64,000 nt of DNA from Ornithinimicrobium tianjinense (GTDB lineage Bacteria > Actinomycetota > Actinomycetes > Actinomycetales > Dermatophilaceae): the NCBI RefSeq assembly GCF_014636495.1, contig NZ_BMEM01000001.1, positions 124,001 to 188,000 of the forward strand, written 5' to 3'. Positions 54,547 to 62,915 of this stretch are shown in pieces (the first letter of the stretch is position 1; each line of letters begins with the position of its first letter). The notes below the pieces were generated by a model, which saw only the letters and a list, made by a program, of their open reading frames with translations, had not been told where the DNA came from and did no database searches. The translations under genes and the position numbers were made by a program.

Positions 54547-55493
54547 CCACGCTCACCCGCGAGACGGCATACCTCGAGGAGACCGCGGACCGCCCGACCG
54601 CCGGCACGGACCTGCTCGACGCGCTCGAGTCCGAGGCCGTCCACATCATCCGCGAGGTCGTCGCGGAGCTGGAGCGGCCGGTGCTGCTCTTCTCCGGCGG
54701 CAAGGACTCCGTGGTCATGCTCCACCTGGCCGCCAAGGCGGTGTGGCCCGCGCGCGTGCCGTTCCCGGTGATGCACGTCGACACGGGCCACAACTTCCCC
54801 GAGGTGCTGGCCTTCCGCGACGCCACCGTCGAGCGCCTCGGCGTCGAGCTGGTCGTCGCGAGCGTCCAGGACTACCTCGACGACGGCCGGCTGCGCGAGC
54901 GTGCCGACGGCACCCGCAACCCGCTGCAGACCCTCCCGCTGCTCGACGCGATCGAGGAGCACCGCTTCGACGGCGTCTTCGGCGGCGGGCGGCGCGACGA
55001 GGACAAGGCCCGCGCCAAGGAGCGGGTGGTCAGCCTGCGCGACGCCTTCGGCCAGTGGGACCCCAAGAACCAGCGGCCCGAGCTGTGGCGCCTCTACAAC
55101 ACCCGTCACCGCCCGGGCGAGCACGTGCGCGTCTTCCCGCTGTCCAACTGGACCGAGCTGGACATCTGGCGCTACATCGCCCGCGAGGGCATCGAGCTCC
55201 CCGAGCTCTACTACGCCCACGAGCGCGAGGTCTTCGAGCGCGACGGCATGCTGCTGAGCCCCGGCCCGTGGACCACCCCGCGCAAGGGCGAGGAGGTCAC
55301 GACCCGGACGGTCCGCTACCGCACCGTCGGCGACATGTCGTGCACCGGCGCCGTGCTCTCCGAGGCCCGCGACGTCGACGCCGTCATCGCCGAGGTCGCC
55401 GCGACGACCATCACCGAGCGCGGCGCGACCCGCGCGGACGACCGGATCTCCGAAGCCGCCATGGAGGACCGCAAGAAGGAGGGGTACTTCTGA
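54543..55493 (+). CDS. cysD: Sulfate adenylyltransferase subunit 2
   Basis: A 316-residue ATP pyrophosphatase-fold subunit that makes APS from sulfate and ATP. The PP-loop is LLFSGGKDSVVMLHLA, and GGGRRDEDKARAKERVVSLR and FPLSNWTELDIWRYI are family signatures; the C-terminal RKKEGYF is invariant in CysD. The first ~25 residues are extra. It overlaps cysH by 4 bp and cysN by 1 bp. Confidence 0.97.
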   Translation: MTTLTRETAYLEETADRPTAGTDLLDALESEAVHIIREVVAELERPVLLFSGGKDSVVMLHLAAKAVWPARVPFPVMHVDTGHNFPEVLAFRDATVERLGVELVVASVQDYLDDGRLRERADGTRNPLQTLPLLDAIEEHRFDGVFGGGRRDEDKARAKERVVSLRDAFGQWDPKNQRPELWRLYNTRHRPGEHVRVFPLSNWTELDIWRYIAREGIELPELYYAHEREVFERDGMLLSPGPWTTPRKGEEVTTRTVRYRTVGDMSCTGAVLSEARDVDAVIAEVAATTITERGATRADDRISEAAMEDRKKEGYF

Positions 55494-56818
55494 TGAGCAC
55501 CGCCACCCAGCACCCGACCACGCCCGCGGCGACGGCATACCCGAGCCCGAGCCTGCTCCGCCTGGCGACCGCCGGCTCCGTCGACGACGGCAAGTCGACG
55601 CTCGTCGGCCGGCTCCTGCACGACACCAAGTCGGTCCTCGCGGACCAGATGGCCGCGGTCGAGCAGGCCTCGCGGCGGCGCGGCTGGACCGGTGAGCTCG
55701 CCGATCTCGCGCTGCTCACCGACGGGCTGCGCGCCGAGCGCGAGCAGGGGATCACGATCGACGTGGCCTACCGCTACTTCGCGACGGCCCGCCGGTCCTT
55801 CATCCTCGCCGACTGCCCCGGGCACGTGCAGTACACCCGCAACACGGTCACCGGCGCCTCGACGGCCGACGTCGTGGTCGTCCTCGTCGACGCCCGCAAC
55901 GGCGTCGTGGAGCAGACCCGGCGCCACCTTGCGGTCATCGGTCTGCTGCGCGCGCCGCACGTCGTCGTCGCGCTCAACAAGATCGACCTCGTCGAGGACG
56001 CGGAGGCCGTGCACGCTGGGGTCTCGGCCGACGTGGCCGCGCTCGCCCGGACCTTCGGGATCGAGGACGTGCGGGTGGTCCCGGTGTCCGCGCTGCTCGG
56101 CGACAACGTGGTGGAGCGGTCGAGCCGCACGCCGTGGTACGCGGGCCCCACGCTCCTGGAGCTGCTCGAGACGCTGCCCGCGGAGTCCGAGGTGGACGAG
56201 CCGCTGCGCTTCCCGGTGCAGCTGGTGATCCGCCCGCAGCAGGGCGCCGTGGACCCCGCATTCGTCGACTACCGGGGGTATGCCGGGCACGTCGCCTCGG
56301 GCGCGGTGTCGGTCGGCGACGAGGTCGTGGTGTCCCCGTCCGGCCTGCGGACCACGGTCACCGGCATCGACCGCGGCGGGGTGAGCGTCGAGCGGGCCGA
56401 GGCGCCGCTGTCGGTGACCCTGCGGCTGGCGGACCAGCTCGACATCTCCCGCGGCGACCTCATCGCCGGTGCCGCGGAGGCACCGCACCCGGTGCAGCAG
56501 GCCGAGGCGGTGCTCTGCTGGCTGGCCGAGGCGCCGCTGGTGCCGGGCGCGCGCGTGCTGGTCAAGCACGGCACCCGCACGGTCCGGGCCCGCGTCACCG
56601 CGCTGCACGAGCGCCTCGACGTGGCCGCGATGGAGGTCGTGCCGGTGACGGGGGGCGCCGAGCTCAACGACCTCGTGCGGGTCTCGCTGACGCTGGCCGA
56701 GCCGCTGCCGCTGGAGGACTACGCCCTCTCGCGCGACGGCGGGAGCCTGCTCGTCGTCGACCCCCACGACGGCACCACGCTGGCCGCCGGGATGGTCGGT
56801 GCGGAGCTGAGGGTCTGA
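55493..56818 (+). CDS. cysN: Sulfate adenylyltransferase subunit 1 (GTPase)
   Basis: A 441-residue EF-Tu-like GTPase that drives APS synthesis by CysD. G motifs are GSVDDGKSTLVGRLL, DCPGHVQYTRN and NKIDL, followed by two beta-barrel domains (about 235-325 and 330-430). There is no C-terminal APS kinase (CysC) domain, so PAPS is not made by this operon. It overlaps cysD by one base, and the siroheme gene follows 2 bp later. Confidence 0.97.
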   Translation: MSTATQHPTTPAATAYPSPSLLRLATAGSVDDGKSTLVGRLLHDTKSVLADQMAAVEQASRRRGWTGELADLALLTDGLRAEREQGITIDVAYRYFATARRSFILADCPGHVQYTRNTVTGASTADVVVVLVDARNGVVEQTRRHLAVIGLLRAPHVVVALNKIDLVEDAEAVHAGVSADVAALARTFGIEDVRVVPVSALLGDNVVERSSRTPWYAGPTLLELLETLPAESEVDEPLRFPVQLVIRPQQGAVDPAFVDYRGYAGHVASGAVSVGDEVVVSPSGLRTTVTGIDRGGVSVERAEAPLSVTLRLADQLDISRGDLIAGAAEAPHPVQQAEAVLCWLAEAPLVPGARVLVKHGTRTVRARVTALHERLDVAAMEVVPVTGGAELNDLVRVSLTLAEPLPLEDYALSRDGGSLLVVDPHDGTTLAAGMVGAELRV

Positions 56819-56820
56819 CG

Positions 56821-58077
56821 ATGTCCACGACCCTCCTCGCCCTCGCGCTGTCCGGTCGGCGGGTGGTCCTCGTCGGCGGCGGGGCGGTGAGCGCCCGCCG
56901 CGCGGCCGACCTGGTCGCCGACGGGGCGGTGGTCACCGTGGTGGCGCCGCAGCTGGACCACGCTCTGGCGCGGCTCGTCGCGGACGGTCGCGCCGGGTGG
57001 GTCGCCCGCGGCTATGCCGGTCCGGCCGACCTCGAGGGTGCCTGGCTCGTGCACACCGCCACCGGGGACCCGCAGGTGGACGAGGCCGTCGCGTCCGACG
57101 CCGAGTCGGCGCGCATCTTCTGCGTCCGCGCAGGGGCGGCGTCGGAGGGCACCGCCCAGGTGCCCGCCCGTGGCGAGATCCCCACGCCGGACGGACCGGT
57201 CCGGGTGGCGGTCCACGCCGGCGGCGACCCACGCCGGGCCGTCGCCGTCCGCAACGCCGTCGTCGAGCACCTCGGTGCCGGCGTGGTCGACCTCCGCGTG
57301 CACCGTCCGCGGGCCCGCGGCGGCTGGGTCGCGCTCGTCGGGGCCGGCCCGGGCGACGACGGGCTGCTGACCCGCCGGGCCGCCACCCTGCTCGCGTCCG
57401 CCGACGTGGTCGTCGCCGACCGGCTGGTGCCGCAGGGTGTGCTCGCGGCCCTGCCCGAGAGCGTCGAGGTGATCGACGTGGGCAAGGTCTCCGGCCACCA
57501 CCCGGTCCCGCAGGAGCAGATCAACCGCATCATCGTCGAGCAGGCGCGGGCCGGTCGCGGGGTCGTCCGTCTCAAGGGCGGCGACCCCTACGTGCTCGGC
57601 CGGGGCGGCGAGGAGCGGCTGGCCTGCGAGGCCGCCGGTGTCCGCGTCGAGGTCGTCCCGGGGATCACCAGCGCCGTCTCGGTGCCCGCCGCGGCCGGCA
57701 TCCCGGTCACCCACCGGGGCGTCGCGCGCGGCTTCACCGTGGTCACCGGCCACGAGGAGGTCCCGGCCCTGCCCGGCGGCACGGACCACACGCTGGTCCT
57801 GCTCATGGGGGTCGCCGGCCTGCGGGAGACGGCTGCCCTGCTCGTGCGCCACGGGCGTCCGGCCCACTGCCCGGTGGGGATCGTCGAGCGCGGGTGGACC
57901 CCCGACCAGCGGGTCACCCTCGGCACGCTCGGCGACATCGCCGACCGGGCCGAGGCCGTCGGCGTCGCGTCCCCGGCCGTGGTGGTCGTCGGCGACGTCG
58001 TCCGGCTGGCCCACGCCTGGCGGGCGGCCGACGGGCTGGCGGCTCAGCTCGCGATGTCGGGAGGAGCCGTCGCGTGA
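56821..58077 (+). CDS. cysG: Siroheme synthase-like fusion: precorrin-2 dehydrogenase + uroporphyrinogen-III C-methyltransferase
   Basis: A 418-residue fusion supplying siroheme for the sulfite reductase. The N-terminal Rossmann domain (about 1-165) has VVLVGGGAVSARRAADLV and HTATGDPQVDEAV, as in the NAD-dependent dehydrogenase/ferrochelatase half of CysG. The C-terminal methyltransferase (about 175-410) has VALVGAGPGDDGLLTRRA, VIDVGKVSGHH and LKGGDPYVLGRGGEE. In the N-terminal half the usual Asn after the Asp run is Asp, and a separate chelatase gene follows, so iron insertion may be done by that protein. Confidence 0.92.
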   Translation: MSTTLLALALSGRRVVLVGGGAVSARRAADLVADGAVVTVVAPQLDHALARLVADGRAGWVARGYAGPADLEGAWLVHTATGDPQVDEAVASDAESARIFCVRAGAASEGTAQVPARGEIPTPDGPVRVAVHAGGDPRRAVAVRNAVVEHLGAGVVDLRVHRPRARGGWVALVGAGPGDDGLLTRRAATLLASADVVVADRLVPQGVLAALPESVEVIDVGKVSGHHPVPQEQINRIIVEQARAGRGVVRLKGGDPYVLGRGGEERLACEAAGVRVEVVPGITSAVSVPAAAGIPVTHRGVARGFTVVTGHEEVPALPGGTDHTLVLLMGVAGLRETAALLVRHGRPAHCPVGIVERGWTPDQRVTLGTLGDIADRAEAVGVASPAVVVVGDVVRLAHAWRAADGLAAQLAMSGGAVA

Positions 58078-58781
58078 GCGCCCCGGAGGGCAGCGGCGTG
58101 CCGGTCCTGAGACCGCTCGTGCTCGCCGCCCACGGGACCGCGAGCGAGGACGGCCGCAGGGTCGTCGAGCGCTGCGCGGCCGAGGCCGCGGCGCTGCTGG
58201 GTGTCGACCACACGGTCGGCTACGTCGACGTCTGCGGCCCGAGCCTCGAGGAGGCCCTCACGGACCTCGACAGGCCGGTCGTCGTCCCCTTCTTCCTGGC
58301 CTCCGGCTACCACGTGCGCCAGGACGTGCCCTCGGCCGTGGCCTCCGCCGCCCCCGGCGCCACGGTCACCCCGGCGCTCGGCGACGCGGACGAGGTCGTG
58401 CAGGCGCTCGCGGCTCGTGTGCTCGAGGCGGTCGGGGGAGACGGGCTCGACGCCGTGGTCCTCACCGCGGCCGGCTCGAGCGTCACCGCGGCCCGCGACG
58501 AGGTCGTGCGCGTCAGCACCCTGCTGGGCGAGGCGCTGGACGTGGCGACGGGCACGGCATACCTCACCGGGCCGGGTCCACGTCCGGACGAGGAGGTGGC
58601 GCGCCTGCGTGCCGCCGGCCACCGCCGGGTCGTCCTCGCCAGCCACCTGCTCTCGCCCGGACACTTCCTGGACCGGGCGCACGCGGCCGCGGCATCCCTT
58701 GGCACGATCTCCACGGACGCTCTCGGCACGCACCGCGCCGTCGCCGACCTCGTGGTGAGGCGCTACCGAGACGCGGGCTGA
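58074..58781 (+). CDS. Sirohydrochlorin chelatase (CbiX/SirB-like)
   Basis: A 235-residue class II chelatase that inserts Fe2+ (or Co2+) into sirohydrochlorin. Metal-site His are in LAAHGTASEDG and ASGYHVRQDVPS, and the second half repeats the fold with LASHLLSPGHFLDRA. The GTG at 58074 overlaps the upstream stop by 4 bp, so it completes the six-gene sulfur operon. No cobalamin gene is nearby, which favours iron and siroheme. Confidence 0.9.
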   Translation: MSAPEGSGVPVLRPLVLAAHGTASEDGRRVVERCAAEAAALLGVDHTVGYVDVCGPSLEEALTDLDRPVVVPFFLASGYHVRQDVPSAVASAAPGATVTPALGDADEVVQALAARVLEAVGGDGLDAVVLTAAGSSVTAARDEVVRVSTLLGEALDVATGTAYLTGPGPRPDEEVARLRAAGHRRVVLASHLLSPGHFLDRAHAAAASLGTISTDALGTHRAVADLVVRRYRDAG

Positions 58782-58793
58782 GTTCGCTCCTCC

Positions 58794-59357
58794 TCAGCGC
58801 CGGGTCTCGTACCTGCTCAGCACGACGCCGCCCGGTAAGGTGCGCGTCTCCAGCAGTCGGAGGCTGACCCAGGAGTCCAGGGCGGTGAAGAAGGGGAGCC
58901 CGCCGCCGAGCAGCACCGGCACCGTCGCGAGGACGTACTCGTCCACCAGGCCGGCACGCACCGCTGCCGCGGCGAGCGTGGCACCGCCGATGTCCATGCG
59001 GCCGTCGCCCTCGGCCTTGAGGCGGGTGATCTCGGCGACCGCGTCGCCGGTGACCACCCGGGTGCTCGGGTCGACCGCGACCTGCGTGGAGGAGAAGACC
59101 ACCTTGGGCATCGCCGTCCAGCGGCGCCCGAACTCGACCTCCGCCTCGGTGACGCCAGGCTGCCCGGCGACCTCGGGCCAGTAGGGGCTCATGGTCTCCC
59201 AGAGCCTGCGCCCGTAGAGCGCGACGCTGGTCTGCGCCACCCGGTCCGACCACCACTGGAAGAGCTCGTCGCTCGGCACGCTCCACGTGAGGTCGTCCCC
59301 GGGCGCGGCGACGTAGCCGTCCACGCTGACGTTCATGCCGTAGGTCAGTCTGCGCAT
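58794..59357 (-). CDS. Dihydrofolate reductase/RibD C-terminal-domain protein
   Basis: A 187-residue NADPH-dependent reductase of the RibD C-terminal type. It opens with LTYGMNVSVDGYVAAPGDDL, has ALYGRRLWETM and DIGGATLAAAAVRAGLVDEY (the Gly-rich nucleotide site), and ends RYETRR. These stand-alone proteins are common in actinobacteria; substrates are mostly unknown. AGGAGGAG precedes ATG 59357. It lies 31 bp after the LigD polymerase gene, so it is probably co-transcribed with the end-joining genes, though no functional link is known. Confidence 0.87.
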   Translation of the reverse strand: MRRLTYGMNVSVDGYVAAPGDDLTWSVPSDELFQWWSDRVAQTSVALYGRRLWETMSPYWPEVAGQPGVTEAEVEFGRRWTAMPKVVFSSTQVAVDPSTRVVTGDAVAEITRLKAEGDGRMDIGGATLAAAAVRAGLVDEYVLATVPVLLGGGLPFFTALDSWVSLRLLETRTLPGGVVLSRYETRR

Positions 59358-59388
59358 CTCGTCTCCTCCTGCTCGTCGGGACGAGGCC

Positions 59389-60237
59389 TCAGACCTCGTC
59401 GATCGTCCGCTGCACCAGCTCCAGCTCGCCCTCCGCCGCAGACTCGACCTCGTCCCACCCGCGGGGCAGCGCCACCTGGGGTCGGGTGCGCCCGCGCATC
59501 GACCACGGGCAGATCGTCGTCTTGGCACCGTTGTTCTGGCTCCAGTCGAGGAAGACCTTCCCGGGGCGCAGCGCCTTGGTCATCTTCGAGGTGACCAGGT
59601 CCGGGTGCTCGCTCTCCAGATGCTCCGCGAGCGACTTCGCGACCGCGCTGACCTCGTCGGAGGACCGCGTGCCCTCCAGCGCCGCATAGAGCTGCATCCC
59701 CTTCGACCCGCTGGTCACCGCCCGCGCGGTCAGCCCGACGGCCTCGAGCCGCCCGCGCACCAGCAGGGCGACCCGCGCGCACTCGGCCAGCCCGGCCCCT
59801 GGCCCCGGGTCGAGGTCCACCACCATCCGGTCCGGCGGTCGCGGCACGCCCTCGTCGTCCACCCGCCACTGCGGCACGTGCAGCTCCAGGCTGCCGAGGT
59901 TCACCAGGTAGACCAGTGCCGCCAGGTCGGTCACCAGCGGGAAGGTCAGCGTGTCCCGCCCCCGTGAGGACCCCGGCGTCGGCACCGTCACGCGCGGCAG
60001 CCAGTCCGGCGCCCCGGAGGGCAGGTTCTTCTCGAAGAAGCTGGCCTTCTCGACCCCCTCGGGCCAGCGGATGCGCGTCACCGGCCGCCCCTGCAGCTCG
60101 GGCAGGATCTGCTCGGCGTGCGTGACGTAGTAGGTGAGGACCTCGCCCTTGGTGGTGCCGGTCGCGGGGTAGAGCACCTTGTCCAGGTTGCTGACCTTCA
60201 GCGTCCGCCCGGCCACGTTCACCGCCTGCGAGGTCAT
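59389..60237 (-). CDS. ligD: LigD-type NHEJ polymerase (primase-like), stand-alone
   Basis: A 282-residue archaeo-eukaryotic-primase-fold polymerase that fills or extends ends at double-strand breaks. The Mg2+ Asp pair is in VVDLDPGPGAG, the substrate loop is VTSGSKGMQLYAAL, and the third Asp is in VFLDWSQNNGAKT. It begins with VSNLDKVLYPATGTTKGEVL, typical of LigD-Pol. In many bacteria it is fused to ligase and nuclease domains; here it is a separate gene, coupled to the ligase by a 4-bp overlap (ATGA). Confidence 0.93.
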   Translation of the reverse strand: MTSQAVNVAGRTLKVSNLDKVLYPATGTTKGEVLTYYVTHAEQILPELQGRPVTRIRWPEGVEKASFFEKNLPSGAPDWLPRVTVPTPGSSRGRDTLTFPLVTDLAALVYLVNLGSLELHVPQWRVDDEGVPRPPDRMVVDLDPGPGAGLAECARVALLVRGRLEAVGLTARAVTSGSKGMQLYAALEGTRSSDEVSAVAKSLAEHLESEHPDLVTSKMTKALRPGKVFLDWSQNNGAKTTICPWSMRGRTRPQVALPRGWDEVESAAEGELELVQRTIDEV

Positions 60238-61217
60238 GACAGCTCCAGCAGGTCGAGCGGCGTGAGGTCGGTGCGCACGCCCTGGTAGGACGGCTGGCGC
60301 AGCCGCCCCTCGCCCGGGGTGATCCCGAGCGAGGCGACGTCGATGACCACCCGCGGCTCCAGCCACGTGGACCCGTGCGCCTCCGCGCGCGGGATGTCTG
60401 TCGTGAAGGGGTATGCCGTGCGCGGCACCTCCCCGAGCAGCGCCGCGAGCTGCTCGCCGGCGCGTCCGGCCAGCCCCGAGCCCACCCGGCCGGCGTAGAC
60501 CAGCCGCAGCCGGCCCTCCTCGTCGCACAGCGGCATACCGTCCTCGTCCGTCGTCGGGAGACCGACGTGCACGGCGCCGAGCCGGCCGGCCGTCCCGGTC
60601 TGCGGGCGCCACCCGCCGATCACGACGCTCATCGTGTCGCGGTGGGGAAACTTCAGCCAGTCGGGCGAGCGCACGCCTTCGGCATAGAGGGAGGACCGGC
60701 GCTTGCTCACCACGCCCTCGAGGCCCTGCGCGGCCGTCGCGGCCAGCAGCTGCGCGCCGTCGTCGAACACCGGAGAGACCTGCACCCTCGGTATGCCGTC
60801 GAGCAGGTCCTCCAGCGCCGCTCGTCGCGCGGACCAGGGGAGGGCGTCGAGCGGCATACCGTCCAGGCGGAGCAGGTCGAACGCGACGTAGGTGACCGGC
60901 CGGGTGGCGGCCAGCTTCTGCGCGGCGGTCGCCGACATGGTGTGCACGCGGTCCACGACGTGACCGAAGGAGGGCTTCCCGCCCACCATCGCGACCGCCT
61001 CCCCGTCGAGGAGGAGGTCGTCCGCGACGTCGGCGAGACCGGCGAGCTCGGGCAGGGCGACGGCGATGTCCCGGCCGCTGCGGGTGAGCATCCGCAGCCG
61101 CCCGTCGCGCACCTCAGCGAGCAGCCGGATGCCGTCCCACTTGATCTCGTGCGCCCACGCCGGACCGGTCGGCGGGCCGGTGCGGGAGTCGCCGGAAGTG
61201 GCGAGCATGGGGCGCAT
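60234..61217 (-). CDS. ATP-dependent DNA ligase (LigD ligase-type), stand-alone
   Basis: A 327-residue ATP-dependent ligase that seals double-strand breaks in end joining. Motif I with the adenylated Lys is HEIKWDGIRLLAEV, motif IIIa is VAFDLLRLDGMPL, and motif IV/V reads GLEGVVSKRRSSLY and WLKFPH. An OB-fold domain forms the C-terminal third. No phosphoesterase domain is found here or next door. The start ATG 61217 lies only 18 bp from the divergent ku start. Confidence 0.92.
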   Translation of the reverse strand: MRPMLATSGDSRTGPPTGPAWAHEIKWDGIRLLAEVRDGRLRMLTRSGRDIAVALPELAGLADVADDLLLDGEAVAMVGGKPSFGHVVDRVHTMSATAAQKLAATRPVTYVAFDLLRLDGMPLDALPWSARRAALEDLLDGIPRVQVSPVFDDGAQLLAATAAQGLEGVVSKRRSSLYAEGVRSPDWLKFPHRDTMSVVIGGWRPQTGTAGRLGAVHVGLPTTDEDGMPLCDEEGRLRLVYAGRVGSGLAGRAGEQLAALLGEVPRTAYPFTTDIPRAEAHGSTWLEPRVVIDVASLGITPGEGRLRQPSYQGVRTDLTPLDLLELS

Positions 61218-61222
61218 GGGTC

Positions 61223-61228
61223 CATCCT
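61223..61228 (+). promoter_or_regulatory. -10 box (CATCCT) for leaderless ku mRNA
   Basis: CATCCT is followed by 7 nt and the GTG at 61236. It lies inside the 18-bp gap between the two divergent genes, so any -35 contacts lie within the ligase gene. Confidence 0.4.
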
Positions 61229-61235
61229 GGGTGGT

Positions 61236-62180
61236 GTGAGAGCGATCTGGAAGGGCGCCGTCAGCTTCGGCCTGGTCAACGTACCCGTGCGGCTGTACTC
61301 CGCCACCGAGAACCACGACCTGAGCTTCCACCAGGTCCGCCGCAGCGACGGCAGCCGCATCCGCTACAAGCGGGTGGCGCAGGCCGACGGCGAGGAGGTC
61401 GCCTACAAGGACATCGCCAAGGCTTACGAGACCGAGGACGGCAAGACGGTCATCCTCACCGACGAGGACATGGCCAGCCTGCCCAGCAGGTCCAGCAAGG
61501 AGATCGCGGTCGAGAGCTTCGTGCCGATCAGCCAGATCGACCCGATCCTCTACGACAAGGCCTACTACATCGAGCCCGACGCGATGGGCGCCAAGGCCTA
61601 CGGGCTGCTGCGCGAGGCGCTGCGCGAGTCGGAGCGGGTGGCCGTGGTGACGGTCTCGGTGCGCACCCGGATGACGATGGCGGTCCTGCGGGTCGTCGAC
61701 GACGTCATCGTGCTGCAGACCCTGCTGTGGCCGGACGAGGTGCGCGACTCCGGCCAGCTGGACAACCTCGACGAGGTCAGCGAGCCCAAGAAGGCCGAGA
61801 TCGCGATGGCGCGGATGCTGGTCGACTCCATGTCGGGCGACTTCGAGCCCGAGGGCCACGTCGACGACTTCAAGGAGGCCGTCGACGCGCTGGTCAGGAG
61901 CAAGATCGAGGGCGGCGACGTCACCGAGAGCCCCGACCGCGAGGAGGAGGCGGACAGCGGCGAGGTCGTCGACCTGCTGGCCGCGCTCCAGCGCTCGGTC
62001 GACCGGGCCAAGGCCGGGCGCGGCGAGAAGTCGTCGTCCTCGTCCGCCTCCGACGAGACGGAGGACGGCGAGGACGAGAAGCCGGCCGCCAAGAAGGCCG
62101 CGGCCAGGAAGACGACCGCCCGCAAGAGCGCCGCGAAGAAGCCGGCCGAGAAGAAGACCGCGGAGAAGAAGGCCGGCTGA
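61236..62180 (+). CDS. ku: Ku protein (NHEJ end-binding)
   Basis: A 314-residue bacterial Ku that forms a ring on DNA ends and recruits LigD. It opens with IWKGAVSFGLVNVPVRLY and contains the core IDPILYDKAYYIEPD and LQTLLWPDEVRDSG. After the core (about residue 255) comes a Ser/Asp/Glu stretch and a Lys/Ala-rich tail (KKAAARKTTARKSAAKK), like the basic tails that bind DNA in mycobacterial Ku. GTG 61236 is the only start in frame near the conserved N-terminus. Confidence 0.95.
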   Translation: MRAIWKGAVSFGLVNVPVRLYSATENHDLSFHQVRRSDGSRIRYKRVAQADGEEVAYKDIAKAYETEDGKTVILTDEDMASLPSRSSKEIAVESFVPISQIDPILYDKAYYIEPDAMGAKAYGLLREALRESERVAVVTVSVRTRMTMAVLRVVDDVIVLQTLLWPDEVRDSGQLDNLDEVSEPKKAEIAMARMLVDSMSGDFEPEGHVDDFKEAVDALVRSKIEGGDVTESPDREEEADSGEVVDLLAALQRSVDRAKAGRGEKSSSSSASDETEDGEDEKPAAKKAAARKTTARKSAAKKPAEKKTAEKKAG

Positions 62181-62187
62181 GCCCCGG

Positions 62188-62204
62188 CCGGCGCCCCGCG
62201 CCGG
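62188..62204 (+). terminator. Short GC hairpin after ku
   Basis: CCGGCGC-CCC-GCGCCGG, 7 bp, 7 nt after the ku stop. No T-tract follows; a tandem repeat does. Confidence 0.45.
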
Positions 62205-62236
62205 TCAGGTCAGTCAGGTCAGGTCAGTCAGGTCAG
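62203..62236. repeat. Tandem repeat of GGTCAGGTCAGTCA, 2.4 copies
   Basis: Units at 62203-62216 and 62217-62230 plus a partial copy to 62236. It lies between the converging ku and lipoprotein genes and supplies the lipoprotein's stop codon (62233-62235). Confidence 0.85.
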
Positions 62237-62877
62237 GGGGCGGTGGTGGCGGCCGCCTGGTCCTTGATGGCCTGCTTCGGCGCGCAGCCGAGGGACTTGT
62301 CCAGGCTCTGCGCTGCGCCGGCGAGCGTTGCGCGCAGGTTGGCGGTCGTGGCCTCGTCGACCTCGCCCGAGAGCTGCTCGGCGACGAGGGTGTAGGGCGC
62401 CTGGTCGGCGCGGTCGGTGGCGCCGGGCGCCATACAGCTGGTCAGGCCGGTGACCAGGCCGGGGGAGACGTAGGACAGGCCGAGGTACTCCGGCCCCGGG
62501 CGGACGCCGTCGGCGGCCTCGGCGCGCTCGCGGGCCTCGGCGCGGGCCTCCTCGCCGATGAGGATGGACACCCGCATCACCGGCTCCTGCTCACCCTTGC
62601 CGCCGTTGAGGACCTCGCAGGCCCAGCCGTCCTCGTCGTCCTGCACGACCAGCTCGCGCGGCGACTCCGCCGTCGTGCCCACCGCGGCGTCGATGGCCTT
62701 CGGCGCGACGTACTGGCAGAACCAGCCGCTGTCGGGCGCGCTCCCCTCGAGGCCGTCGTCGGTGGTGACCACGGCGTCGTCGGTCGTGGGGGTCTCCCGG
62801 GCGGGGTCCTCCGAGGTGCAGGCGGACAGGGCGAGGGCGGCCACGGCGGGCAGCGTGAGCAGGCGGAGCGTGCGCAT
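62233..62877 (-). CDS. Lipoprotein of unknown function
   Basis: A 214-residue exported lipoprotein: signal peptide with lipobox LALSAC, an acidic Thr-rich linker, then a domain with four Cys (SGWFCQYVAP, GWACEVLNG, LTSCMAPG, LGCAPKQ) that probably form two disulfides. It resembles actinobacterial DUF3558-like surface lipoproteins in layout, but this is not certain. The ATG at 62877 has no strong ribosome binding site. It lies 38 bp after the SDR gene on the same strand. Confidence 0.75.
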   Translation of the reverse strand: MRTLRLLTLPAVAALALSACTSEDPARETPTTDDAVVTTDDGLEGSAPDSGWFCQYVAPKAIDAAVGTTAESPRELVVQDDEDGWACEVLNGGKGEQEPVMRVSILIGEEARAEARERAEAADGVRPGPEYLGLSYVSPGLVTGLTSCMAPGATDRADQAPYTLVAEQLSGEVDEATTANLRATLAGAAQSLDKSLGCAPKQAIKDQAAATTAP

Positions 62878-62915
62878 GGGCCGACATGCTAAGCCGTGCG
62901 GCTGGTGGCTCCCGT

